A stretch of 64,000 bases of DNA from DASQYE01 sp036389315 (GCA_036389315.1 DASVQF010000050.1:62001-126000); one strand, 5' to 3'; shown: positions 52,099-61,250, counted from the stretch's first letter. The notes: generated by a model not told the origin, from the sequence alone. A program made the numbers and translations.

Positions 52099-53295
52099 AT
52101 GTCCACCAGCAGAAGAGACTTTATCAGGATTTCAGCCGCCGCCGGCAGTTTGATGAGCTTTGGCCTGGTTCCCGAATCATTGTCCCTGGCCCAACAATCA
52201 GAGAGGGCGGACGAGTCTTCGGCAGCTAAGGCCGTGGGCAAAGCGGCCAAGCCCTTGCGCATACTGATACTCGGCGGCACGGGTTACACGGGCCCATATC
52301 AGGTTCGTTATGCGCTCGCGCGTGGCCACAAGGTCACGGTCTTCAATCGTGGCAAGACGCATCCGGGCGAGCTGCCGAAAGAGGCCGAGCAGTTGATCGG
52401 CGACCGCAACGGCAAGCTCGACGCCCTGAAGGGAAGGAAGTGGGACGTGGTGATTGACGTGCCGACGACGCTGCCCGTCTGGGTGCGAGACGCGGCGCAG
52501 GTGCTCAAGGGGAACGTTGACCGCTACGTCTTCATCTCGACCATCTCCGTCTACGCCGACACGAGCAAGCCCGGCATGGACGAAAGTGCGCCGACGCAGA
52601 AGTACACGGGCGCTGACCCGATGAAAGAGACGCAGGAGACTCTGCGCGCCTCTAACTTCGGGCTCTACGGGCCGCTCAAGGCGCTCTCCGAGCAGGAGGC
52701 CGAGAAATGGTTTCCGGGCAAGGCTCTCATCATTCGTCCCGGTTTGATCGTGGGCCCAGGCGACCCGACAGACCGCTTCACCTATTGGCCCATCCGCATA
52801 GATCGCGGCGGCGAGGTGCTCGCGCCCGGAAACCCCAGTGACCCCGTGCAGTTCATAGATGCGCGCGACCTGGCGGAGTGGATCATACGCATGGCCGAAG
52901 GGGGCGAGGTGGGCACGTACAACGCTACCGGCCCACGCTCGCGCCTCTCGGTGGCCGAGATGCTCTACGGCATCAAGGCCGTGACGACCTCGGACGCGCA
53001 CTTCACCTGGGTTGACGCAAACTTCCTGGAAGCGCAGAAGGTCAGACCGTGGGCCGACATGCCGGTCTGGATTCCGCCGAGCGGCGAAGGCACAGGCTTT
53101 GCACAGATCAGCATCAAGCGCGCCGTGGAAAAGGGCTTGACCTTTCGCCCCCTGGCCGATACTGCGCGCGACACTATCGCCTGGTTCAAAACGCTGCCCG
53201 CCGAACGGCAAGCCAAGATGGGAGCCGGGCTCCAACCGCAACGTGAAACAGAGGTGCTCGCCGCCTGGCACGCCCGCCGGAAACCGTCAGCGTAA
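52099..53295 (+). CDS. Tat-exported NAD-dependent epimerase/dehydratase-family protein
   Basis: A 398-residue protein beginning with a twin-arginine signal (SRRDFIRISAAAGSL). The mature part is an extended short-chain dehydrogenase (epimerase type): Rossmann motif LILGGTGYTGPYQVRYALAR, VTVFNRGKTHPGEL, RYVFISTISVYAD and a GLYGPLKALSEQEAE region with the YxxxK-like GLYGPLK. The Tat signal implies export of a folded, cofactor-loaded enzyme to the periplasm, unusual for this family but known in acidobacterial genomes. AAGGAG precedes the ATG. The Tlc-type carrier gene follows by 14 bp. Substrate unknown. Confidence 0.85.
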   Translation: MSTSRRDFIRISAAAGSLMSFGLVPESLSLAQQSERADESSAAKAVGKAAKPLRILILGGTGYTGPYQVRYALARGHKVTVFNRGKTHPGELPKEAEQLIGDRNGKLDALKGRKWDVVIDVPTTLPVWVRDAAQVLKGNVDRYVFISTISVYADTSKPGMDESAPTQKYTGADPMKETQETLRASNFGLYGPLKALSEQEAEKWFPGKALIIRPGLIVGPGDPTDRFTYWPIRIDRGGEVLAPGNPSDPVQFIDARDLAEWIIRMAEGGEVGTYNATGPRSRLSVAEMLYGIKAVTTSDAHFTWVDANFLEAQKVRPWADMPVWIPPSGEGTGFAQISIKRAVEKGLTFRPLADTARDTIAWFKTLPAERQAKMGAGLQPQRETEVLAAWHARRKPSA

Positions 53296-53309
53296 ATAAA
53301 AGGGATGAC

Positions 53310-54698
53310 TTGAACATAGAGGGTCACAAGCCGGGAGGGCCGGAGCCGACCGCTTTGACGCGCGTGCTGCGCAAGGCTGTGGATGTCAGAAGGGACGAGG
53401 TGCGCGCGCTGATGCTGGGCTTCGTCTATTACTTCCTGGTTCTTTCCAGCTACTACATCATCAGGCCGATACGCGACGACATGGGCTTGGCGGGCGGCGT
53501 GGAGAACCTGCCGTGGATGTTTACGGGGACGCTCTTTGCGATGCTCGTGGCCAACGCGCTCTTCGCCGCGCTGGTGGCGAAGTTTTCGCGCAGGCGCTTT
53601 ATCCCAATCGCCTATCGCTTCTTCATAGCCAATCTGCTCATCTTCTTCCTGCTCCTGCGGGCTCTCCCGCAAGGCCATCAAATCTGGGTCGGGCGCTCCT
53701 TCTACATCTGGACGAGCGTCTTCAACCTCTTCGTCGTCTCGGTCTTCTGGGCCTTCATGGCAGACATCTTCAGCACGGATCAGGGCAAGCGGCTGTTCGG
53801 CTTTATCAGCGTCGGCGGCACGCTCGGCGGAATCTGCGGCGCAGGCGTAACGGCGACGCTCGTGCAGAAGGTGGGGGCCGTCAACCTCCTGCTCATCTCG
53901 GCCGCGCTGCTTGAGCTGGGCGCGCAATGCGTGCGACTGTTCCCTTCGGCCTTCGAGGGCTCGCGCGGGTCACTGCGGCGAGAGGTGGTGGCCGAGGAAG
54001 CGCCGATTGGCGGCGGCATCTGGTCTGGCATTGTGCATGACCTGCGCTCGCCGTACCTGCTGGGCATCTGCGCTTACATGCTGCTCTATGCGATCACTTC
54101 CACGCTGCTCTATTTTCAGCAGGCGGGCGTCATCTCGACTGCCTTCACAGACCGCGCGGCGCGCACGGCCTTCCTCGCGCAGATAGACCTCACGGTCAAC
54201 GTCCTGACGATCTTCGTGCAGTTGTTTTTGACAGGCAGGCTATTGAAGTGGCTCGGCGTCGGAGTGACGCTCGCCGTGCTGCCCGCCTTGAGCGTGATAG
54301 GCTTTACGGGGATGGGTATGGTTCCTACGCTTTTGGTGCTCGTCATCTTTCTGACCTTGCGCCGGGCCGGAAACTTCGCGCTCGCCAGGCCCGCGCGCGA
54401 AGTCCTCTTCACAGTCGTCAGCCGCGAGGACAAGTACAAGGCCAAGAGCTTTATAGACACCTTCATCTACCGCGCGGGCGATCAGATCGGCGCGTGGTCA
54501 ACGCCCGCGCTCGGGTGGCTCGGGCTCGGCATGGCCGGAATCTCTTTCGTCGCAGTGCCTCTGGCCGCCCTCTGGTTTCTGATCAGCCTGTGGCTCGGCA
54601 AGAAGCAGGTGGCCATGACACGCGAGCGCGCGAGCGCCGACTCCGCTCCCCCACGGCCCTTAGCCGCCGCAGCCCTCCTCGGACGCGTCGAAAGATAG
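53310..54698 (+). CDS. Tlc/NTT-like nucleotide carrier or MFS-related transporter
   Basis: A 462-residue membrane protein with about 11-12 helices. The N-terminal part FVYYFLVLSSYYIIRPIRDD matches the signature of the ATP/ADP-carrier (Tlc/NTT) family. Other typical parts are WAFMADIFSTDQGKRLFGFI, GGTLGGICGAGVTATLV and the final REDKYKAKSFIDTFIYRAGD. In free-living bacteria these related proteins are of unknown substrate; they are not proven nucleotide carriers. The start is TTG 53310 with AAGGG 6 bases upstream. It probably forms an operon with the Tat-exported protein gene. Confidence 0.85.
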   Translation: MNIEGHKPGGPEPTALTRVLRKAVDVRRDEVRALMLGFVYYFLVLSSYYIIRPIRDDMGLAGGVENLPWMFTGTLFAMLVANALFAALVAKFSRRRFIPIAYRFFIANLLIFFLLLRALPQGHQIWVGRSFYIWTSVFNLFVVSVFWAFMADIFSTDQGKRLFGFISVGGTLGGICGAGVTATLVQKVGAVNLLLISAALLELGAQCVRLFPSAFEGSRGSLRREVVAEEAPIGGGIWSGIVHDLRSPYLLGICAYMLLYAITSTLLYFQQAGVISTAFTDRAARTAFLAQIDLTVNVLTIFVQLFLTGRLLKWLGVGVTLAVLPALSVIGFTGMGMVPTLLVLVIFLTLRRAGNFALARPAREVLFTVVSREDKYKAKSFIDTFIYRAGDQIGAWSTPALGWLGLGMAGISFVAVPLAALWFLISLWLGKKQVAMTRERASADSAPPRPLAAAALLGRVER

Positions 54699-54777
54699 AG
54701 ACCCCGCCGCTTTTGACAAATCACGCGTACTTACGCAACATGGTGTGTCGAATCCTGTGGGAGGTGTTAGCGGCTCG

Positions 54778-55104
54778 ATGACTAAGCGCCATCGAAAGCG
54801 AGGAAAGTCGAACGCGGCGGCTCAGCCGAGCGCCCATTACGATAACCTGATACGGTTGCGTGAGGATAATCCGAAGGCGTTCGAGCAGTTGGGCGAGACT
54901 ACGCAGCAATCTGTCGAGCGCTACGAGCTTGAGCAGCTCGCGCCCGCTTTCGAGTACCGCGCGGGCCATGAGCGACTCCTTGAGCTGCGCCAGCGTTCGC
55001 CCCGCGTCTTCGCACTCCTCAGCCCCGAGACCAAGCAGATGGTCGAGAGATACGCCGAGATCAAACGCGCCTACCAGATCGTCAACGCGAGCGAAGATCA
55101 ATAA
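54778..55104 (+). CDS. Small conserved protein of unknown function
   Basis: A 108-residue, highly charged protein (MTKRHRKRGKSNAAAQPSAH, then DNLIRLREDNPKAFEQLGE). It is mostly predicted helix with a repeated FEQL/FALL pattern (PKAFEQLGETTQQSVERYEL and PRVFALLSPETKQMVERYAE), i.e. two similar 40-residue units. The ATG at 54778 is preferred; a GTG at 54745 is in frame upstream. It is convergent with the ethanolamine ammonia-lyase gene. The basic N-terminus and duplicated helices might bind nucleic acid, but this is only a guess. Confidence 0.65.
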   Translation: MTKRHRKRGKSNAAAQPSAHYDNLIRLREDNPKAFEQLGETTQQSVERYELEQLAPAFEYRAGHERLLELRQRSPRVFALLSPETKQMVERYAEIKRAYQIVNASEDQ

Positions 55105-55127
55105 GCACCAGCGAAGCTGAGCTATCC

Positions 55128-57236
55128 TTAGCGTCCGAGCGCGACTCCCGAACAACGCTCATCGAACATGCGCCTGACTGTGCGCATGATCTCCCCGCCG
55201 GCCCTCTCGGCCGTCTTGCCCTTCGGATGGATGCCGCAGATGGCCGTCGTCCAGGCGTGATCCAGGTCTGCGCTCCAACGCGTCCGCCCCTCGCGGTCGC
55301 GCCCGTAGGTCAGATAAGCCGACAGGGTGTTCAAGCCAGTGCCGGGCCGCTCGCCTATCAAATGTATGACGGCGTCCACTTCAAGCAGCGCGCCGACGTG
55401 ATAACCGGCCCGCACACGCCCGTTGCGAATCACGACAGCAGTCTCGCCGAGGTGAAAGCCCGCCCCCGAAAGCTCGCTGCGCAGGCGCGGCACGATCATT
55501 CGCAGGTTTTCGTTGAGCGCGTTCGCATTGAGCCCGTCCGAGAGAACGAGCTGTATCTGCGGCCGGCGCTCGGAGGCGTAGAGACGAGCGAGCCGCGCTC
55601 CGTCCTCGTCACACACAAGCTCACCCGTCTGCGGATGTGACAGGTACTCTTCCCGACTCCTGGCCCAAGTGCGAACGAGTATGTGATGCGGCAGGACATC
55701 CTTGATGACCGTCTCGCTCAAGGTCGCATGGAGCGCCTCGCGCGCGTGCCTGTAGATGGCTTCCATCCTGGCCTCGGCCGCAGGCGGCGCGGCGAACTCG
55801 CCCTGCTCATACCCGTATCCCAGATCATAACCGCGCCCTCTCAGCTCTCTTATCTTCCTCGCGCCCTCCTCGCGCAACACATCCTCGGAACGACCGTCCC
55901 CCCCGGCCTTCATATAGTGAGCGTAGAGCCGCTCCGCCATCGCCGCCGCGTCCGCACGCAACGAGCCGCCCGCCTCCATCACGCCGAGCGCAGTGAGCCT
56001 CCTCTGCATAGGCGTCGAGACAGTCTTTCGCGTCATTCGACGAAGGCGCGGGTGCTCGCGGAAAGACGTGGTCATGTAGCCGAGCATCGGATCAGTGTTG
56101 CCCGCCACGGCCATCAGGTAAGCGGGCGCTGCCTCTCTGACGATGCGCTCCGTCAAGTGCCGCAGCGCATGCGGCTCTATCCCCATGTGAAATGTCGAGC
56201 AGACATCCAGGCCCATAGTGAGCCCGTGCAGCTTAGCCATCACGCTGTCTTCAAGACAGGCGCGCAGCAGTTGCTCGCCCGTGCGAAAGACCTCCGGGCC
56301 GATGAACCCTGCCACGTCGTTGACGATCATCCAGGGAGAAGCTGTGTGCTGTCTGATGAGACGGGCCAGCCCGTAGGTGCGCGCTTCGAGAGTGACCATG
56401 TCGAGCCCCTCGGCCGCCCCGTTCGTGACTTCCGCGCCCTGCCCCGTCTCGAAGTAGAGCCCCGGAAAGCCGCGCGCCAGATCAACGAGGCCGTCCACGT
56501 CCATGCCGACCATTCCCACCAGCGCCTTTGACGTTCCTGCAAGGCTCTGGAATCCGACATCCACAGGCACACGCTCGCGCGCGCTCGTCTGCTTCACGAT
56601 GTCCGAGAGCACGCAGTAGCGCGTCGGCAGCTCAAGGCGCTCGACAACCCGGCGCAGCAGCTCTTCAAGCCGCACTATCGCCTCGACCTCATCGCTCGCG
56701 GGATTGACGCCTACAACTACGTCACCGCAGCCGTAGGCCAGCCCTTCGAGAATCGAGAAGAGAATCTCCTGCTCGTCGTCGCCCGGACTGTTAGGTTGAA
56801 TGCGCGAGCCGAAGTGAGCGGGCGAGCCCACACACACGCCCTCGCCCGGCAGCGAATTGAAGAGCGATTGTGCGACCCTTGCCAGCTCCTCGTCGGTCAT
56901 CACCTTGACGACGGCGGCAATGGCTTCGCTCGAAAGCCCGTCGCACCACTTCCGGGCCCAGGCCCCTGCTTCACCGCCCAGCAGTATGCTTTTCAGTTGG
57001 CCCACGGTGAGGTGAGCCATCGCCAACGCGCGGCCGGAGTCCACACATCGTAAGAGCGCCTCGCTCAGAGCATCCTCGACGAAGAGAGTCCGGTTGATCT
57101 CGCCTAAGGTCTGCGCGCAAAGGGACGAGCGCGCCTCTTCGCGCACGCGAGCGTCACAAGTTCCGCCGACCCGCAGGTCGCCCTCCTTGAACTCGCCCGC
57201 GAGCACGAACGTCTCGATCAATTCCCGACGGCCCAT
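55128..57236 (-). CDS. eutBC: Ethanolamine ammonia-lyase, EutB-EutC single-chain fusion
   Basis: A 702-residue protein. Residues about 1-470 match the large catalytic EutB barrel (LFVEDALSEALLRCVDSGR, DIVKQTSARERVPVDVGFQS, GLYFETGQGAEVTNGAAEGL, TMGLDVCSTFHMGIEPHALR). Residues about 490-702 match the small B12-binding EutC (IQLVLSDGLNANALNENLR, VGALLEVDAVIHLIGERPGT, TLSAYLTYGRDREGRTRWS). Together they should cleave ethanolamine to acetaldehyde and ammonia with adenosylcobalamin. In the well-studied enzymes these are separate subunits. No reactivase, microcompartment or aldehyde-dehydrogenase gene is nearby, so it may work alone. Confidence 0.9.
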   Translation of the reverse strand: MGRRELIETFVLAGEFKEGDLRVGGTCDARVREEARSSLCAQTLGEINRTLFVEDALSEALLRCVDSGRALAMAHLTVGQLKSILLGGEAGAWARKWCDGLSSEAIAAVVKVMTDEELARVAQSLFNSLPGEGVCVGSPAHFGSRIQPNSPGDDEQEILFSILEGLAYGCGDVVVGVNPASDEVEAIVRLEELLRRVVERLELPTRYCVLSDIVKQTSARERVPVDVGFQSLAGTSKALVGMVGMDVDGLVDLARGFPGLYFETGQGAEVTNGAAEGLDMVTLEARTYGLARLIRQHTASPWMIVNDVAGFIGPEVFRTGEQLLRACLEDSVMAKLHGLTMGLDVCSTFHMGIEPHALRHLTERIVREAAPAYLMAVAGNTDPMLGYMTTSFREHPRLRRMTRKTVSTPMQRRLTALGVMEAGGSLRADAAAMAERLYAHYMKAGGDGRSEDVLREEGARKIRELRGRGYDLGYGYEQGEFAAPPAAEARMEAIYRHAREALHATLSETVIKDVLPHHILVRTWARSREEYLSHPQTGELVCDEDGARLARLYASERRPQIQLVLSDGLNANALNENLRMIVPRLRSELSGAGFHLGETAVVIRNGRVRAGYHVGALLEVDAVIHLIGERPGTGLNTLSAYLTYGRDREGRTRWSADLDHAWTTAICGIHPKGKTAERAGGEIMRTVRRMFDERCSGVALGR

Positions 57237-57251
57237 AGCTTTTTTTGTGTC

Positions 57252-57740
57252 TCAAACGGTTCCGGCCTGAGTGGGCCCACGCCGCCCAAGCGTCGCGAGG
57301 TGTGCCAGGTAGCGAATGCGGTCTGTTTCGTTCATCCCGGTGATACGCACGCCGACCAGGTATCCGGCCCTCGCCTCCTTCTCTTCCAGTCGCCTGTGGT
57401 GCACCAGGCTCGCTTCCATTTCGACCAGCCCGGCCGGATAAATGTCCAGCACGATGCGCAGCACACAGCCCTCTTCGGTGATGAGAGACTGGCCGATGCG
57501 CAGCGAAGGCAGAATCATCGCCAGCCCCGTCTCGCTCACGTTGCAAGTGCTGCCGATCAGCTTCGACCCACCCGGAGCAGCGCCGCCAACCCTTTCCTCC
57601 CCTTCTTGAGCGAGCGAGACGCTCAGCAGCAGGCGCGCCTCCACCTGCGCCTCAAGCTCGGCTTCGCGGCGCTCGGCCTCGCGGCGGTTGACGAACAGCG
57701 AGCGCAGGCGTGCTGACAGGTGATTGATTATTTTCGTCAT
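57252..57740 (-). CDS. PilZ-domain protein
   Basis: About 162 residues from ATG 57740 (MTKIINHLSARLRSLFVNRR). The PilZ core includes the RxxxR-like RREAERREAEL, the strand STCNVSETGLAMILPSLRI (D/NxSxxG-type motif), and GYLVGVRITGMNETDRIRYL. PilZ proteins bind cyclic di-GMP and steer motility or envelope functions; the canonical R residues here are only partly clear. GGAAG precedes the ATG. Its stop lies 15 bp from the start of the ethanolamine ammonia-lyase gene, so the two share a strand and perhaps a transcript. No functional tie is known. Confidence 0.75.
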   Translation of the reverse strand: MTKIINHLSARLRSLFVNRREAERREAELEAQVEARLLLSVSLAQEGEERVGGAAPGGSKLIGSTCNVSETGLAMILPSLRIGQSLITEEGCVLRIVLDIYPAGLVEMEASLVHHRRLEEKEARAGYLVGVRITGMNETDRIRYLAHLATLGRRGPTQAGTV

Positions 57741-57934
57741 CTTCCAAAACTGCTGGGCCCTGATCTTACTGAGAGCCCATTCTATTAGGCAATGCCCGGC
57801 CGGAAGCACGGCCCAATCAGTGGATGCGGATTATTCATCGGAGTGATGAAAACAATGAGTTTGCCCCATACAAGGCCGCGCCTTATGATGGCTGCAGGCA
57901 AGTGAAGGGAACGAGTCTTCGGAAGGGGAGGCAG

Positions 57935-60349
57935 ATGTTACTCAGAGATATGCATTACGCCCTGCGCCTGTTGTGGAAGCGTCCGGGGTTTACGGTTGTA
58001 GCCATCATCACGCTGGCTTTAGGCATCGGCGCGAACACGGCCATCTTCTCCGTCGTCAACGCCGTGCTGCTCGCCCCGCTCCCTTACGAAGAGCCCGAAC
58101 GGCTCCTGGTCGTCTCGGCCCGTCAGGCGATAGCGAACGAGAACCAACAGCCTGTATCAGTGCCCGACTTTGAGGATTGGAAAGAGCAGAACCGTGTGTT
58201 CGAACAGCTCGCGGCCTTCAGGAACGCGACCTTCAACCTCACCACGGCCGGAGAGACAGAGCGCGTGACGGGGGCGCGCGTCTCTAGCAATCTCTACGCG
58301 TTGCTCAGGGTCAAGCCCATCCTGGGGCGCGACTTTCTGGAAGCTGAAGGAAGGCCCGGGGCCGAGCCCGTCGCCATTCTCAGCTACGGGCTGTGGCAGC
58401 GTCGTTACGGCGCAGACCCGCAGATCGTAGGGCGCGCGCTTCAACTCGATGGCATCCCTTATACGGTGGTCGGCGTCCTGCCTCAAGGGGTCAATTACCC
58501 TGCGGCGGAGACTGAGCTGGTCGTACCCTTCATCCCGCAGAAGCGCGAGATACTGCGCCCGCTCCATTTCATCCGCGTGCTCGGACGCTTGCGGCCCGGC
58601 GTCTCAATGGAACAAGCGAGCGCCGACATGGACACAATAGCTGCGCGCCTCGAACAACAATACCCGGACAGCAATACCGGATGGCGCGTGCAGTTGGTTC
58701 CGCTTCAGGAGCAGATGGTGGGAAAGGTCAGACCGGCTTTGCTTGTGCTGCTCGGGGCTGTGGGTTGTGTGCTCTTGATCGCGTGCGCCAACGTCGCAAA
58801 TCTCCTGCTGGCGAAGGCCGCCGGGCGGCGCACTGAGCTGGCCGTGCGGACGGCGCTCGGCGCAAGCCGCTGGCAACTGGTCAGGCAGTTGTTGACGGAG
58901 AGCGTGCTGCTCAGTCTACCGGGCGGCATCCTCGGATTCCTGCTGGCCGTGTGGGGTGTGCCCGTGCTGACCAGACTCAGCGCGGGCAGCATCCCGCGCG
59001 CAGAGGAGATCAGCATCAGCTATCGCGTGCTGCTCTTCACCATCGCCCTTTCTCTGCTGACGGGCATCCTGTTCGGCATTGTGCCCGCGCTGCAATCTTC
59101 CAGCCGTAAGCTGACCGACTCGCTCAAGGAAGGCAGAAGGGGCTCGGGCGGTGGGCTCCTGCACAGGCGCGTGCTGAACACGCTTGTGATAGCGGAGGTC
59201 GCAGTGGCCTTAGTGCTGCTGGTCGGAGCCGGGCTGATGATTCGCAGCTTCGCGCAGATCAGCAAGGTCTCGCCGGGCTACGACCCGAAGGGAGTGCTCA
59301 CCGCTGGCATCGGGCTCTCTCCGATCAAGTACGCCGAGCTTCCGTCACAGGCAGCCTTTTACCAGACCTTGCTCGCCAAACTGGAAACGCTGCCCGGCGT
59401 CGTCTCTGTCGCAGCCGTCTCAAGGCTCCCCGTCGTCGCCACCGTCTCGACCTCTAACTTCACCATACAGGGCCGCCCCGTAGCCTCTGGCCACGAGCCC
59501 AACTCGGATTATCGGGTCATCAGCCCGCGCTACTTCGAGACGATGGGCATCCCCTTTGTGAAGGGGCGTGATTTTACGACGCGCGATACGCGGGACGCGC
59601 CCGATGCAGTCATCGTCAACAAGGTGCTGGCCGAGCGTTTCTGGCCGGGCGAAGAGGCTCTGGGCAAGTACATCCAGGTCGGAGCGGAGACGACGCGCTG
59701 GCGTCAGATAGTGGGCGTCGTGGGTAACGAGAAGCTCTCGGGCCTGGACGGCGAGGTGGGCCCGGCCATCTACGTGCCCGTTATGCAGAACGGCTTTCCG
59801 AATGCGATTCGCTCGGTCTTCCTGGTCGTCAGAGCGCAGGGCGAGGCGGCGAGCGTAGCGGCGAGCATTCAGCGTGAGCTGCGCTCGCTCGATCAGGAGC
59901 AGGCTCTATTCCAGGTTCGACCGCTTGAAGAAGTCATCGCGGGCTCGCTCGCGCAGCGTCGTTTCAATAGCACCTTGATGATTATCTTCGCCGCGCTCGC
60001 GGGCCTGCTCGCGGCCGTCGGCATCTACGGCGTGATAGCTTATTCCGTCACGCAGCGCACGCATGAGATAGGCGTCCGTCTGGCTCTCGGCGCGAGGGGC
60101 TCGGACGTGCTGAGGCTGATCTTAGGGCACGGCATCCGTCTGACGCTCGTCGGCATTGGCGTCGGACTGCTCGCCGCATTGGCCCTCACTCGCCTGATGT
60201 CCAGCCTGCTCTTCGGCATCAGCACCTACGACCCTGTAACTTTCCTCTGCATCCCACTTCTCTTGACGGTCGTCGCGCTCGTCGCCAGCTACCTGCCCGC
60301 GCGCCGCGCCACCAAAGTAGACCCGATGGTGGCCCTGCGTTACGACTGA
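57935..60349 (+). CDS. ADOP-family ABC permease (copy 3)
   Basis: An 804-residue duplicated permease like the copies at 42970 and 45562. It begins MLLRDMHYALRLLWKRPGF and has TLALGIGANTAIFSVVNAVL, a MacB_PCD periplasmic domain, and the second half THEIGVRLALGARGSDVLRL, ending CIPLLLTVVALVASYLPARR. The ATG at 57935 is preferred because GGGGAGG lies just upstream; the longer frame from 57824 is not needed. It has no adjacent PadR or ATPase, so it is an orphan. The end is followed by an inverted repeat at 60349. Confidence 0.88.
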   Translation: MLLRDMHYALRLLWKRPGFTVVAIITLALGIGANTAIFSVVNAVLLAPLPYEEPERLLVVSARQAIANENQQPVSVPDFEDWKEQNRVFEQLAAFRNATFNLTTAGETERVTGARVSSNLYALLRVKPILGRDFLEAEGRPGAEPVAILSYGLWQRRYGADPQIVGRALQLDGIPYTVVGVLPQGVNYPAAETELVVPFIPQKREILRPLHFIRVLGRLRPGVSMEQASADMDTIAARLEQQYPDSNTGWRVQLVPLQEQMVGKVRPALLVLLGAVGCVLLIACANVANLLLAKAAGRRTELAVRTALGASRWQLVRQLLTESVLLSLPGGILGFLLAVWGVPVLTRLSAGSIPRAEEISISYRVLLFTIALSLLTGILFGIVPALQSSSRKLTDSLKEGRRGSGGGLLHRRVLNTLVIAEVAVALVLLVGAGLMIRSFAQISKVSPGYDPKGVLTAGIGLSPIKYAELPSQAAFYQTLLAKLETLPGVVSVAAVSRLPVVATVSTSNFTIQGRPVASGHEPNSDYRVISPRYFETMGIPFVKGRDFTTRDTRDAPDAVIVNKVLAERFWPGEEALGKYIQVGAETTRWRQIVGVVGNEKLSGLDGEVGPAIYVPVMQNGFPNAIRSVFLVVRAQGEAASVAASIQRELRSLDQEQALFQVRPLEEVIAGSLAQRRFNSTLMIIFAALAGLLAAVGIYGVIAYSVTQRTHEIGVRLALGARGSDVLRLILGHGIRLTLVGIGVGLLAALALTRLMSSLLFGISTYDPVTFLCIPLLLTVVALVASYLPARRATKVDPMVALRYD

Positions 60350-60436
60350 AATTAACAGGAGGGACAGGATTGTCAGGATAAGAAGAAGAACAATTGCTTC
60401 TCTTTTATCCTGTCTATCTGTCCATCATGTTAATTT
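60349..60436. repeat. Second copy of the dispersed inverted-repeat family
   Basis: Arms 60349-60388 and 60397-60436 are imperfect inverted copies; the left arm starts AAATTAACAGGAGGGACAGG and the right arm ends CATGTTAATTT-like. It shares TAACAGG and GTCAGGATAA with the copy at 13632-13709. It lies between the convergent ADOP-3 and DUF423 genes (stop 60349 and 60440) and may act as a terminator for both. Confidence 0.65.
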
Positions 60437-60439
60437 CCC

Positions 60440-60808
60440 CTAAGCCTTCCATGCTGCCCAGGCCAGGCAGAGCCAGCCTGCGAGGAAGGCCAAGCCGCCG
60501 AGAGGAGTTATTGCGCCGAGCCATTTGAGGCCGCTCAGGCTCAGCGCGTAGAGGCTGCCGGAGAAGAGCAGAGTGCCGGCGATGAAGAGCCAGCCGCTTG
60601 CAGTCAATTGCGGCGTGGGCCAACGCGACTGGGCCCACGCCACGACGATCAGGGCGAAGGCATGGTACATCTGGTAGCGCACGCCGACCTCGAAAGTATT
60701 GAGCATCTCCGCGCTCAGGCGGCTCTTTAAGCCGTGCGCGCCGAATGCTCCGGCCGCGACTGCTATGAAGGCCGAAAGCGCGCCCAGTGTCAGGAATACT
60801 CTATCCAT
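60440..60808 (-). CDS. DUF423 family membrane protein
   Basis: A 122-residue protein with four membrane helices. The family N-terminus is visible: LTLGALSAFIAVAAGAFGAH followed by GLKSRLSAEMLNTFEVGVRY (the FGAHGL and Y/FEVGVRYQ motifs). The rest is GSLYALSLSGLKWLGAITPL and GGLAFLAGWLCLAWAAW. Members are widespread small inner-membrane proteins (YgdD type) of unknown function. The OsmC gene ends 16 bp upstream on the same strand, so they may be cotranscribed. Confidence 0.88.
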   Translation of the reverse strand: MDRVFLTLGALSAFIAVAAGAFGAHGLKSRLSAEMLNTFEVGVRYQMYHAFALIVVAWAQSRWPTPQLTASGWLFIAGTLLFSGSLYALSLSGLKWLGAITPLGGLAFLAGWLCLAWAAWKA

Positions 60809-60824
60809 CCCCCAGCCCGTCCCT

Positions 60825-61250
60825 TTACTCTTCCAGCTTCGCTTCCATGCTGATCTGCGCCTTCAGGACGCGAGAGACGGGGCATCCGGCCTTGGCGTTA
60901 TTCGCCGCCGTCTCGAAAGCCTCGGGGCTTGCGCCCGGCACGCGCGCCGTCACACTCAGATGCACGGCCGTAATGGTGAACCCTACGTCGGTCTTATCCA
61001 GAGTGACGGCGGCAGTGGTGTTGATGCTCTCGGCCGTCAGACCCGCGTTGCCGAGTTGGCCCGACAGCGCCATAGAGAAGCAGCCTGCGTGGGCCGCCGC
61101 GATCAACTCTTCCGGATTAGTCCCCTTGCCCTCTTCAAAGCGCGTGCTGAATGAGTACTGTGTATCAGAGAGAACCCCGCTGTCTGTCGAGATCGTGCCC
61201 CGCCCGTCCCTGAGTCCTCCGCGCCAAACCGCCGAAGCCTTACGTTTCAT
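60825..61250 (-). CDS. OsmC/Ohr-family peroxide-stress protein
   Basis: A 141-residue protein from ATG 61250 (MKRKASAVWRGGLRDGRGTI), with GGGAGGAAC just upstream. The OsmC peroxidatic Cys is in EELIAAAHAGCFSMALSGQL and the resolving Cys in NAKAGCPVSRVLKAQISMEA. The pair of Cys and the SxxE-type N-terminus make a thiol-dependent organic hydroperoxide reductase likely, acting in the cytoplasm. It is likely in an operon with the DUF423 gene and unrelated to the broken gene to the right. Confidence 0.9.
   Translation of the reverse strand: MKRKASAVWRGGLRDGRGTISTDSGVLSDTQYSFSTRFEEGKGTNPEELIAAAHAGCFSMALSGQLGNAGLTAESINTTAAVTLDKTDVGFTITAVHLSVTARVPGASPEAFETAANNAKAGCPVSRVLKAQISMEAKLEE

Noticed and set aside
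52198..53927. Minus-strand frames opposite the Tat-exported epimerase and Tlc-type genes
   Set aside because: No domains; plus-strand genes are well supported.
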